Assembly (NCBI RefSeq): GCF_001854325.1 | Contig: NZ_CP017754.1 | Location: 2,666,001-2,730,000 of the forward strand | Direction: 5' to 3' | Source of the DNA: Cupriavidus malaysiensis | GTDB taxonomy: Bacteria; Pseudomonadota; Gammaproteobacteria; Burkholderiales; Burkholderiaceae | Length of the DNA: 64,000 nt | Shown here: positions 54,314 through 62,623 of the stretch, in pieces | Numbering within the stretch: the stretch's first letter is position 1 | Layout: every line of letters starts with the position of its first letter | Notes under the pieces: model-generated | The model's database searches: none | What the model saw: only the letters and a program-made list of their open reading frames with translations | What the model was told of the DNA's origin: nothing | Position numbers and translations under genes: made by a program

Positions 54314-55471
54314 ATGAAATCCTTCCACTGCGGCCAGTGCGGCCAGCTGGTGTTCTTTGAGAACGTCCGCTGCGAGCGCTGCGAAGCGCCGCTCGGCTAC
54401 CTGCCCGACCTCGGCGAAGTCAGCGCCTTCGCGCCCGCTGACGACGGCACCTGGCACAGCCTGCACCCGGCGGCCGCGGGCAAGCCCTACCGCCCCTGCC
54501 ACAACTACGCGGTGGAAAACGTCTGCAACTGGATGATTCCCGCCGACGCGGCCCACGCCGACGACACGCTGTGTGCCGCCTGCCAGCTCACCGCCACCAT
54601 CCCCAACCTGGACACGCCGGGCAACCGGCTGCTCTGGTACAAGGTCGAGGTAGCCAAGCGCCGGTTGCTCTACACGCTGGACATGCTGGGCCTGCCGATC
54701 GGCACCGGCGAGCTGCCGGCAGACCGGCCCATGCGCTTCGCCTTCAAGGAAACGAGCGAAGACGAGCCGGTACTGACCGGCCACGCCGACGGCCTCGTCA
54801 CCCTCAATATCGCCGAAGCCGACGATGCCGAACGCGAGCGCGTGCGCGCCCAGATGCACGAGCCCTATCGCACGCTGCTGGGCCATTTCCGCCACGAGAT
54901 CGGCCACTACTACTTCGACCGCCTGGTGCGCGGCACCCACTGGATCGAACCGTTCCGCGCCCGCTTCGGCGACGAGCGCGCCGACTACCAGGCCGCGCTC
55001 GCGCAGCACTACGAGCACGGCGCGCCGCAGGGATGGCAAGACCAGTACATCAGCAGCTACGCCGCCATGCATCCCTTCGAAGACTGGGCGGAAACCTGGG
55101 CGCACTACCTGCACATCGTCGACACCCTCGACACCGCCACCGCCTGCGGCCTGGTGCTGGCGCCCGAAGACGAGCGCCTGCCGCAACTGAGCGACCAGAC
55201 CGCCGTCGACGAAGCCAGCTTCCACAACCTGATGCAGCGCTGGTTCCCGCTCACCTACGCGCTCAACAGCCTCAACCGCAGCCTGGGCGTGCCGGACGCC
55301 TATCCCTTCGCGCTGGCGCCGGCAGTGGTGGCCAAGCTGCGCTTCGTGCACAACGTGGTCAGCGCCGCGCGCCGCGCCGGCCGCGCGGCGATGGCGCCCG
55401 GCAGCGCAGCCGCACCCGGGGCCACGGCGGCCGGCAGCAGCAGCGAGGCGGATGGCGCGGCGCAGGGTTGA
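54314..55471 (+). CDS. Zinc-binding metallopeptidase-like protein with N-terminal zinc ribbon
   Basis: A gagg ribosome site selects ATG 54314 over earlier in-frame ATGs. The N-terminus is a zinc ribbon (CGQCGQLVFFENVRCERC). A large domain follows with the HExxH metal site (His194, Glu195, His198 in RHEIGHYYFDRL) and a later AMHPFEDWAETWAHYLHI that may give further ligands. The 385-residue protein matches putative zinc metallopeptidases widespread in Proteobacteria; the substrate is unknown. The last 40 residues are low-complexity Ala/Gly. Confidence 0.85.
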   Translation: MKSFHCGQCGQLVFFENVRCERCEAPLGYLPDLGEVSAFAPADDGTWHSLHPAAAGKPYRPCHNYAVENVCNWMIPADAAHADDTLCAACQLTATIPNLDTPGNRLLWYKVEVAKRRLLYTLDMLGLPIGTGELPADRPMRFAFKETSEDEPVLTGHADGLVTLNIAEADDAERERVRAQMHEPYRTLLGHFRHEIGHYYFDRLVRGTHWIEPFRARFGDERADYQAALAQHYEHGAPQGWQDQYISSYAAMHPFEDWAETWAHYLHIVDTLDTATACGLVLAPEDERLPQLSDQTAVDEASFHNLMQRWFPLTYALNSLNRSLGVPDAYPFALAPAVVAKLRFVHNVVSAARRAGRAAMAPGSAAAPGATAAGSSSEADGAAQG

Positions 55472-55571
55472 GGGTGGTGGTTGGCGGGCCTTGTGCCGGG
55501 CTGGTGGTGGATGCCGGCCATCACGGCTGGCGCCGGCGCGGAGTGAATGCCGCCGTACTGGCGAATGCCGG

Positions 55572-55610
55572 CCCTCTCCCCCAACCCCTCTCCCGCAAGC
55601 GGGAGAGGGG
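55572..55610. repeat. REP-like element, left copy
   Basis: The segment starts ccctctcccccaacccctct and ends in the hairpin cctctcccgc-aa-gcgggagagg. It is repeated in inverted orientation 90 bases to the right. Such elements are scattered in GC-rich Proteobacteria and act at transcript ends. Confidence 0.75.
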
Positions 55611-55699
55611 AGCAAACCGGCGCGGAGCAAATCGCGTCGCGCTTGGTGGGGCCAGACGAGATGCGCCAACACCAAGCGCCAAGCGCGCGGTCTTGGTTC

Positions 55700-55738
55700 C
55701 TTCTCCCCGCGAGGGGAGAGGGTTGGGGAGAGGGGGGG
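55700..55738. repeat. REP-like element, right (inverted) copy
   Basis: It reads ttctccccgcgaggggagag followed by ggttggggagaggg, the reverse complement of the left copy with small changes in the loop and arms. The pair encloses 89 bases and forms a BIME-like unit. Confidence 0.75.
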
Positions 55739-56051
55739 TTCAGCAAGGCGCCACGCCCAAACGAAGCCAAGGGCGTAATCCCGCCCGCAAGCAAAGAAAC
55801 GAAGCCGACGGTGTGATCCAAGCATCCACGGCCAGCCGGCGCCTGCCCGACCGAACCACCCCGCCAGCGCTACACTATCGCCAGCAAGCGCCCCCACCCC
55901 GGCAAACCCGAACCGCCCGCAGAGACGGCAGAGGAGACAGGACACCCGATCCCCCGGGACCGATCGCCCCCATGCATGGACCACCTGGTCCACAAAGGTG
56001 TAGCATCGGTTCCTTAACCTGTTAGCCTGTTAGCCGTTAGCCAACCCGACG

Positions 56052-57272
56052 ATGCAAGCCGATACCCTGAAGCAGCCCGCCACCGCCCCCGCGGATACCG
56101 CACCGCACAAAGGCAGCGCGCTCGACTGGACCCAGCGCCTGGTGACCTACGACACCACCAGCCGCCACTCCAATCTCGGCCTGATCGAGGCCGTGCGCGA
56201 CCACTTCCTGGCCAAGGGCCTGCGCCCCCACCTCAGCTACAACCCGCAGCAGGACAAGGCCAACCTGTTCGTCACCGTGCCCGCCGCCGACGGCAGCACC
56301 GACGGCGGCATCGTCCTCTCCGGCCACACCGACGTGGTGCCGGTGGACGGCCAGAACTGGACCACCGACCCCTTCCAGCCCGTGGTGCGCGACGGCAAGC
56401 TGTTCGGCCGCGGCACCTGCGACATGAAGGGCTTCATCGGCACCAGCCTGGCGCTGCTGCCCACCATCCTGCAGGCCAGGCTGCGCGAGCCGGTGCACTA
56501 CGCCCTCTCCTTCGACGAAGAGATCGGCTGCATGGGCGCGCCCTACCTGCTGGCCGAACTGCGCGAGCGCGGCGTGCGCCCCTCGGGCTGCATCGTCGGC
56601 GAGCCCACCAGCATGCGCGTGATCGTGGCGCACAAGGGCATCAACGCCTACCGCTGCTGCGTCAAGGGCTTCGCCGCCCACTCCTCGCTCACGCCGCGCG
56701 GCGTCAACGCCATCGAATACGCGGCGCGCCTGATCTGCTTCATCCGCGACATCGCCGACGAGTTCAAGGCCAACGGCCCCTACGACCAGGCCTTCGACGT
56801 GCCCTACACCACGGCGCAGACCGGCACCATCCAGGGCGGCATCGCGCTCAACACCATTCCGGCGCTGTGCGAATTCATCTTCGAATTCCGCAACCTGCCC
56901 GGCGTGGACCCCGAGGCCCTGTTCCAGCGCATCCAGTCGCACGCCAATGACGTGCTGCTGCCGCGCATGCGCGCCGAGCACCCCGACGCCGACCTGGCCA
57001 TCAGTAAGATCGCCGCCGCGCCCTCGCTGGACGCCGCCGAGCAAGACGCCATCACCCAGCTGGTGCGCGCCCTCACCGGCGACCGCGAGGTCAACAAGGT
57101 CGCCTACGGCACCGAGGCCGGCCTGTTCCAGCGCGCCGGCATCCCCGCCGTGGTGTGCGGCCCCGGCGATATCCAGCAGGCCCACAAGCCCGACGAGTTC
57201 GTCACGCTGGAGCAGCTCGCCGAGTGCGAGCGCTTCCTCGGCAAGGTGATCGACAGCCTGCGCCTGCCCTGA
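56052..57272 (+). CDS. argE: Acetylornithine deacetylase (ArgE)
   Basis: The 406-residue M20 enzyme removes acetyl from N-acetylornithine in arginine synthesis. Motifs: IVLSGHTDVVPVDGQNW, GRGTCDMKGFIG, catalytic SFDEEIGCMGAPYLL, IVGEPTSMRVIVAHKGI and the C-terminal YGTEAGLFQRAGIPAVVCGPGDIQQAHKPDEF. A paralogous hydrolase lies at 58827. The start ATG has no strong ribosome site. Confidence 0.92.
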   Translation: MQADTLKQPATAPADTAPHKGSALDWTQRLVTYDTTSRHSNLGLIEAVRDHFLAKGLRPHLSYNPQQDKANLFVTVPAADGSTDGGIVLSGHTDVVPVDGQNWTTDPFQPVVRDGKLFGRGTCDMKGFIGTSLALLPTILQARLREPVHYALSFDEEIGCMGAPYLLAELRERGVRPSGCIVGEPTSMRVIVAHKGINAYRCCVKGFAAHSSLTPRGVNAIEYAARLICFIRDIADEFKANGPYDQAFDVPYTTAQTGTIQGGIALNTIPALCEFIFEFRNLPGVDPEALFQRIQSHANDVLLPRMRAEHPDADLAISKIAAAPSLDAAEQDAITQLVRALTGDREVNKVAYGTEAGLFQRAGIPAVVCGPGDIQQAHKPDEFVTLEQLAECERFLGKVIDSLRLP

Positions 57273-57355
57273 GCCTGCGCTTGCCCTGAGCCGGACCTGG
57301 CCACGCCCGGCCAGGCCCGCCAACCCGATGCAGTAAGCCCCGTCTACCGTAGTAC

Positions 57356-57387
57356 CCGGGCCGCGCTACCCGCCGCGGCCCGGCCTT
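57356..57387 (+). terminator. Possible terminator after argE
   Basis: A perfect 10-bp stem, ccgggccgcg / cgcggcccgg, with an 8-base loop precedes cctttgcg. The T-run is short, so termination may be partial. Confidence 0.4.
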
Positions 57388-57421
57388 TGCGTCATGTCCC
57401 ATAACAAAACGAGGAGACAGC

Positions 57422-58729
57422 ATGACAGCAGTACCGGCAGGCAACACCAAGGCAAACCCCGCCCACGCAAGCGCCGTCGCCCCGGCCTCGCGCCACCCCT
57501 GGCGCGCGGTCATCTCCGCCTCCATCGGCAACGCGCTCGAATGGTTCGACCTAGTGGTCTACGGCTTCTTCGCCGTCACCATCTCCAAGCTCTTCTTCCC
57601 CACCCATGACGAAACCACCTCGCTGCTGCTGACGCTGGGCACCTTTGGCGTGTCCTTCTTCATGCGGCCGCTGGGCGCCATCGTCATCGGCGTCTACGCC
57701 GACCGCCGCGGCCGCCGCGCCGCGCTCACGCTGTCCATCCTGCTGATGATGGTCGGCACGTTCATCATCGCCCTGCTGCCCACCTACGAATCCATCGGCC
57801 TGCTGGCGCCGCTGGGCATCGTCGCCGCGCGCATGATCCAAGGCTTCTCCGCCGGCGGCGAATTCGGCAGCGCCACCGCCTTCCTGGCCGAGCACGCACC
57901 GCAGCGGCGCGGCTTCTACGCCAGCTTCCAGGTCGCCAGCCAAGGCCTCACCACGCTGCTGGCAGCCGGCTTCGGCGCCCTGCTCACCGCCACCCTCACG
58001 CCCGAGCAGATGCAAAGCTGGGGCTGGCGCGTGCCCTTCCTGTTCGGCCTGGCCATCGGCCCGGTGGCCTACTACATCCGCCGCCACGTCGACGAAACCC
58101 CCGAATTCCTGCACAGCGAAGGCACCGCCACGCCGCTGCGCGACACCCTCGGCCACCAGAAGGAACGGCTGCTGCTGGCCATGGGCGTAGTCATCGTCGC
58201 CACCGTGTCCACCTACCTGGTGCTGTACATGCCCACCTACGCCGTCAAGCAGCTCGGCCTGCCGCCCTCGGCCGCCTTCGCCGCCACGCTGGCCACCGGC
58301 GTGGTGCAGATGCTGTTCTCCCCGCTGGTCGGCCACTGGTCCGACCGCATCGGCCGCATCCCCCTGATGCAACTCGCCGCCGCGCTGCTGCTGGCCACCA
58401 TCTGGCCCGTGTTCTGGCTGCTCAGCACCTACCCCAGCTTCGGCATGATGCTGGTCGTGCAGATCATGCTGGGCCTGATGATGACGCTCTACTTCGGCGC
58501 CCTGCCCGCGCTGGCCTCCGAGATCTTCCCGGTGCAGACGCGCACCACCGGGCTCTCGCTGAGCTACAACATCGCGGTGACCATCTTTGGTGGGTTCGCG
58601 CCGTTTATCTTGACGTGGCTGATTGGCGCCACCGGCAGCAAGCTGGCGCCGAGCTTTTATCTGATTGCGTGTGCGGCGGTGAGTTTGTTTGCGCTCACGC
58701 GGACACGCGACCGGCTGGGGATCCGCTAG
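57422..58729 (+). CDS. MFS transporter, MHS family
   Basis: A gaggagacagc ribosome site precedes the start. Of 435 residues, the first 30 are a polar leader; 12 helices follow. Hallmarks are SIGNALEWFDLVVYGFFAVTISKLFFP, RPLGAIVIGVYADRRGRRAAL and RMIQGFSAGGEFGSATAFLAEH. Substrate is likely an organic acid or similar small polar compound. It lies between argE and an exported M20 amidohydrolase and could import the product of the latter. Confidence 0.88.
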   Translation: MTAVPAGNTKANPAHASAVAPASRHPWRAVISASIGNALEWFDLVVYGFFAVTISKLFFPTHDETTSLLLTLGTFGVSFFMRPLGAIVIGVYADRRGRRAALTLSILLMMVGTFIIALLPTYESIGLLAPLGIVAARMIQGFSAGGEFGSATAFLAEHAPQRRGFYASFQVASQGLTTLLAAGFGALLTATLTPEQMQSWGWRVPFLFGLAIGPVAYYIRRHVDETPEFLHSEGTATPLRDTLGHQKERLLLAMGVVIVATVSTYLVLYMPTYAVKQLGLPPSAAFAATLATGVVQMLFSPLVGHWSDRIGRIPLMQLAAALLLATIWPVFWLLSTYPSFGMMLVVQIMLGLMMTLYFGALPALASEIFPVQTRTTGLSLSYNIAVTIFGGFAPFILTWLIGATGSKLAPSFYLIACAAVSLFALTRTRDRLGIR

Positions 58730-58826
58730 CGCCTACCCAAGCCCGAACCTCGCGCCGTGCCGGGCGCGCCCCCATCCAACCAACAAGAAACGGCACAACA
58801 GGACCCAAACAGAGGAGAACCATCCC

Positions 58827-60260
58827 ATGGCAGCTCGTCATCCCGCACGCCCCCGGCGCAACACGCGCGGCAATACCCGCCACGTCCTCAGCATGGCCGG
58901 CACGCTAGGCACCCTCGCCCTGGCCGCCGGCCTGCTGATGGCGCCGGCCGCGCAGGCCCAGACGGCCGCCGCCCCACAAGCCGCCACCGCCACCCCGGCC
59001 GCCGCCGACCTGCACGCCCAGATCGAAACCCGCGCCAAGGCCATCGAAGCCCAGCTGATCGCCTGGCGACGCGACATCCACCAGCACCCCGAACTGGGCA
59101 ACTACGAAGTCCGCACCTCCAAGCTGGTAGCCGACCACCTGCGCAAGCTCGGCATGGAAGTGAAAACCGGCGTGGCCAAGACCGGCGTGGTCGGCCTGCT
59201 GAAGGGCGGAAAGCCCGGCCCCGTGGTCGCCCTGCGCGCCGACATGGACGCCCTGCCCGTCAAGGAACGCGTGGACGTGCCCTTCGCCTCCAAGGCCAAG
59301 GGCCAATACCTGGGCAAGGAAGTCGACGTGATGCACGCCTGCGGCCACGACACCCACGTCGCCATCCTGATGGCCACCGCCGAAGTCCTGGCCGGCATGA
59401 AGGACCAGCTCCCCGGCAGCGTCAAGTTCATCTTCCAGCCCGCCGAAGAAAGCCCCGCCGACTTCGAACCCAACGGCAGCAATATGTGGGGCGCCAAGCA
59501 GATGGTCGCCGAAGGCGTGCTCGACAACCCCAAGGTAGACGCCATCTTCGGCCTGCACGTCAGCAGCGGCCTCGAATCCGGCAAGCTCGGCTGGCGCAGC
59601 GGCCCCTCCATGGCCGCCGCCGACCAGTTCTGGATCGACGTCAAAGGCCGCCAGACCCACGGCGCCCGCCCCTGGGCCGGCATCGACCCCGTCGTCGTCG
59701 CCTCCCAGATCGTGCTCGGCCTGCAGACCATCCAAAGCCGCCAGGTCAACGCCATGCTCGAACCCTCGGTCATCACCGTCGGCACCATCCACGGCGGCAA
59801 CCGCATGAACATCGTGCCCGAGAAGGTGGAGATGATGGGCACCATCCGCACCTATGACGAAGGCATGAAGAAAGACATCCATGCCCGCATGAAACGCACC
59901 ACCGAAGCCATCGCCTCCAGCTCCGGCGCCGAAGCCACGTTCAAGGTGGTGGAGCTGTACAACGCCACCGTCAACCAACCCGCGCTGACCGAAAAGATGG
60001 CGCCCACGCTGGTGCGCGTGGCAGGAGACGGAAACTGGATGATCGTGCCCAAGGCCACGGCCTCGGAAGACTTCTCCTTCTATCAGGAAAAGGTACCGGG
60101 CCTGTTCTTCAACCTGGGCGTAACGCCCAAGGGCACGGACCTAGCCAAGGCAGCGTCCAATCACTCGCCGGAGTTCTACGTGGATGAACCGGCGTTGGTG
60201 AACGGCGTACGCGCCTTGTCCAATCTGACCGTGGACTATATGGTGATGGCGCAACGCTGA
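58827..60260 (+). CDS. Exported M20 amidohydrolase (hippurate hydrolase-like)
   Basis: With ATG 58827 (agaggag ribosome site) the 477-residue protein has a long signal peptide ending in AAQAQT after a basic n-region. The mature enzyme has M20D features: WRRDIHQHPELGNYEVRTS, LRADMDALPV, HACGHDTHVAILM, FQPAEESP with catalytic Glu-Glu, and TASEDFSFYQEKVPGLFF. It would hydrolyse N-acyl amino acids in the periplasm, an unusual location for a family that is mostly cytosolic. The neighbouring MHS carrier may take up the product. Confidence 0.88.
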   Translation: MAARHPARPRRNTRGNTRHVLSMAGTLGTLALAAGLLMAPAAQAQTAAAPQAATATPAAADLHAQIETRAKAIEAQLIAWRRDIHQHPELGNYEVRTSKLVADHLRKLGMEVKTGVAKTGVVGLLKGGKPGPVVALRADMDALPVKERVDVPFASKAKGQYLGKEVDVMHACGHDTHVAILMATAEVLAGMKDQLPGSVKFIFQPAEESPADFEPNGSNMWGAKQMVAEGVLDNPKVDAIFGLHVSSGLESGKLGWRSGPSMAAADQFWIDVKGRQTHGARPWAGIDPVVVASQIVLGLQTIQSRQVNAMLEPSVITVGTIHGGNRMNIVPEKVEMMGTIRTYDEGMKKDIHARMKRTTEAIASSSGAEATFKVVELYNATVNQPALTEKMAPTLVRVAGDGNWMIVPKATASEDFSFYQEKVPGLFFNLGVTPKGTDLAKAASNHSPEFYVDEPALVNGVRALSNLTVDYMVMAQR

Positions 60261-60399
60261 GCGAAGCCAACGGGCGGCTGAGTTGCCGTCAGCCACCCCG
60301 CCCGCCGTTCATCAAGCCCAGCGCCGCACCAGCATCCCAACCCATCCAAAACGACGCCGCTCCCGGCCATCAAGCCAGCCAGCGGCCGACTCTCCTCTC

Positions 60400-60867
60400 A
60401 TGACACAAACCATGCAGATTCGCCCGATCCGCCCCGAAGACTACGCCATGTGGAAACCGCTCTGGGACGGCTACAACGCCTTCTACGGACGCTCCGGCCC
60501 CACCGCCCTGGCTGATGACATCACGCAGGTGACATGGCAACGGTTCTTCAACCCCATCGAGCCGGTCTTTGCGCTGGTCGCCGAGCAGGACGGCAAGCTG
60601 ATCGGGCTGGTGCACTACCTCTTCCATCGCGGCACGACCCGGATTGAACCCGTGTGCTATCTGCAGGATCTGTTCACGGATGCCAACGCGCGTGGGCGGG
60701 GTTGTGGGCGGGCGTTGATTGAAGGGGTCTATGCGCAGGCTAGGCTGGCGGGGGCTCGGCGGGTCTATTGGCAGACGCAGGTGGGGAATGCGGCTGGGCG
60801 GGCGTTGTATGACAAGGTGGCGGAGCATAAGGGGTTTATTGTGTATGCGCATGAGGTGGAGGCTTGA
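60400..60867 (+). CDS. GNAT-family N-acetyltransferase
   Basis: Starting at ATG 60400, the 155-residue protein begins MQIRPIRPEDYAMWKPLWDGYNAFYG and has the acetyl-CoA motif LQDLFTDANARGRGCGRALIEGVYAQAR followed by RVYWQTQVGNAAGRALYDKVA. Substrate unknown. The last third uses more G-ended codons and less C than the rest, and the gap after it has lower GC. Confidence 0.85.
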   Translation: MTQTMQIRPIRPEDYAMWKPLWDGYNAFYGRSGPTALADDITQVTWQRFFNPIEPVFALVAEQDGKLIGLVHYLFHRGTTRIEPVCYLQDLFTDANARGRGCGRALIEGVYAQARLAGARRVYWQTQVGNAAGRALYDKVAEHKGFIVYAHEVEA

Positions 60868-61196
60868 GGGGTAGATCCCCTCAGCTCGGATTGCGCTGTG
60901 CCACTCTTCCTCGCTGCGGGTAAGCCATTCCGGAACGAGGCAAGAGAGGCCTGCTCAGCAGAGCCTATGCGTCTTGCCCGACGAGCCGAGAACGATGGCC
61001 GGCATCGTCACCTTTGCCGAGGGTATGGCGACCGATTGCTAGGGCAACCGGCGATTCGTATCAATCGGAAAAAACCGGCCGTCCGATTTCGACCGATACT
61101 TGTCCGGTTGCTGCCTCCACAGCAACCGGGATTGGAAGCCCGAAACCAGGCGGATCGCGCCACCGATTGGCGCTCAATCTGACAGGAGACCGCGAC
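60868..61196. other. Intergenic interval, no gene seen
   Basis: This 329-base gap marks the change from core-like to accessory sequence. No tRNA or repeat array was found. Frames on both strands are short and Arg-rich. Confidence 0.4.
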
Positions 61197-61316
61197 ATGC
61201 GCCTCTTCGCCCTTGCCCGTCCAGGCTTCCAATCGGCGTGCCGAGCACGCCCCCTCTCAACCGACGACCTCCGCCCCCACGCGCTCGAAAGACATAAGGA
61301 GGCCGCCAATGGATAA
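61197..61316 (+). CDS. Possible small ORF, 39 aa
   Basis: An aggagac ribosome site at good spacing precedes ATG 61197. The 39-residue product (MRLFALARPGFQSACRA...) ends by overlapping the start of the next gene by eight bases. It may be a leader peptide coupling translation. Composition gives little support. Confidence 0.35.
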   Translation: MRLFALARPGFQSACRARPLSTDDLRPHALERHKEAANG

Positions 61317-61605
61317 CACCCGCCAACACACCCGCTACGGCCTCACCGCCGAGTACCGTAACGCGGATATCCATCTTCACTCGCGTGCGCTTTGCGAAAC
61401 GCCGCTGACCCTGGCCGCTGAGAAGTCGGCGCAGCTCTATGCTCTGCTCTTTCTGGCTCGCGACTGCGCGGAGTCTGGCACCTTCGGCGATCTGAACGCG
61501 GAGATTCAGAATCGAGTGCTCACGTTAGCCGCTGGATTGGCGCATGAGACGCTGGTGTTGAGTGAGTTGGCGGCGCAGGGTGAAGCTGACTCGGCCGCTC
61601 CGTAA
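61309..61605 (+). CDS. Hypothetical protein, 98 aa
   Basis: An aaggagg ribosome site precedes the ATG at 61309. The protein starts polar (MDNTRQHTRYGLTAEYRNADIHLHSR), then is helical (ALCETPLTLAAEKSAQLYALLFLARDCA and NRVLTLAAGLAHETLVLSELAAQ). No signal peptide or known domain. Confidence 0.65.
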   Translation: MDNTRQHTRYGLTAEYRNADIHLHSRALCETPLTLAAEKSAQLYALLFLARDCAESGTFGDLNAEIQNRVLTLAAGLAHETLVLSELAAQGEADSAAP

Positions 61606-61912
61606 CCATTGGAACGAGGCCGGCTTGATGCCGGCCTCGATGTGTCCGGTCGTGAAGGAGCCGAACTCAACACTCCCACCGCACCCCCAATAGGGGGTTG
61701 CGGATACGACTGCTGCCGGGCCATCTACGAGCGCTGCCCCGCAGCTTCACGCCGACATTCGAAATGCGGGTCCAACTCGGTATCTTGCAGTCAAATTTGT
61801 GCGAAACGCCGACGCGAACGGGGCCGACTGAATATGCGAGGCGCGGCCGTACGTCCTCCCTGCCCGTCCGCGGTATAGTGCCTAACCATCCTCTTTTCCC
61901 GAGACACTGCCT
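61606..61912. other. Intergenic interval, no gene seen
   Basis: This 307-base gap includes a frame of 89 codons from 61609 that is Arg/Cys-rich and unconvincing. The promoter of the 225-aa gene should lie near its end, where cggtatagtgcc (about 61870) gives a possible -10 (tatagt). Confidence 0.4.
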
Positions 61913-62590
61913 GTGCTGACGCAGGACACCGCCTTACAGATCGCCTACGCCGAGCGGCCTGACATGCTATTGCGCCTGGCCGAGTTTGTGGTCAGCTACG
62001 CACTGCACGATCGACCGACCCTCATCGCCCAGGCCAGTACGGACAGTCGCGGGCTGGAGGTTGATCTGGCAGACGAAGCCCGGCAGGCAGCCCTCAGGAC
62101 GGGCAGCGGCCGACAGGTCGCATGGTGGGATGCATTTCATGCAGCGGGAGGACTGCACCCCGTCTTCCGCGGCCTCGCTTGCCTGGATTCGCGCGACGAA
62201 CCCCAGTGGGCCTTCGAGATGCACCGCGACGGATCGCTCATTGCAGGCGTATGGGCCTTCCCCGAATGTGGGCACGGGTCCAGCAAACAACAATTGACGG
62301 ACTTCTATGCGGGCTTCTTCGAAGATTTCGCTGAAAAAGCGCTGCGTCTGACGGCCGACCTGCCCAAACCGTATCGGTTCACAGCCACCCTACTGCGAGC
62401 CAGCAGCCTGCAGTTCGCTGCCGCTGGCTACAGTGGATGGTTTCACGCCCCGCCATCCCCGCGCTTGGAAACGCTGCAATGGCCGCTGCGCTTGACGTCC
62501 ACCCCGGACACCTGGCAAATCGCCGCGGCACGGATGAATACCGAGCTGTTCGGCGCGTACGGCCACACCTTCCGGGTCAGCTCGCCATAG
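61913..62590 (+). CDS. Hypothetical protein, 225 aa
   Basis: GTG start. The soluble-looking protein has no signal peptide or membrane helix. Helical N-terminus (LLRLAEFVVSYALHDRPTLIA), a middle with AWWDAFHAAGGLHPVFRGLACLD, and a C-terminal aromatic-rich part. It is convergent with the TIR gene, separated by 33 bases. Not recognised; it may be cargo of the defence region. Confidence 0.65.
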   Translation: MLTQDTALQIAYAERPDMLLRLAEFVVSYALHDRPTLIAQASTDSRGLEVDLADEARQAALRTGSGRQVAWWDAFHAAGGLHPVFRGLACLDSRDEPQWAFEMHRDGSLIAGVWAFPECGHGSSKQQLTDFYAGFFEDFAEKALRLTADLPKPYRFTATLLRASSLQFAAAGYSGWFHAPPSPRLETLQWPLRLTSTPDTWQIAAARMNTELFGAYGHTFRVSSP

Positions 62591-62623
62591 CCCGACCGAG
62601 GCGCGCAGTCACGCCCGGGGCCG

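Larger units (their letters stand above)
55472..56051. other. Intergenic region with REP/BIME-like repeats
   Basis: A 580-base gap holding two mutually inverted repeat elements (55572-55610 and 55700-55738) and, near 55870, a weak promoter-like gctacactatcg. Frames through it are Arg/Pro-rich. Confidence 0.5.

Noticed and set aside
54188..55993. 601-codon reverse-strand frame
   Set aside because: It overlaps the metallopeptidase gene in antisense and has no recognisable motif.
61609..61878. 89-codon forward frame
   Set aside because: The translation is Arg/Cys-rich with no domain, and no ribosome site precedes it.
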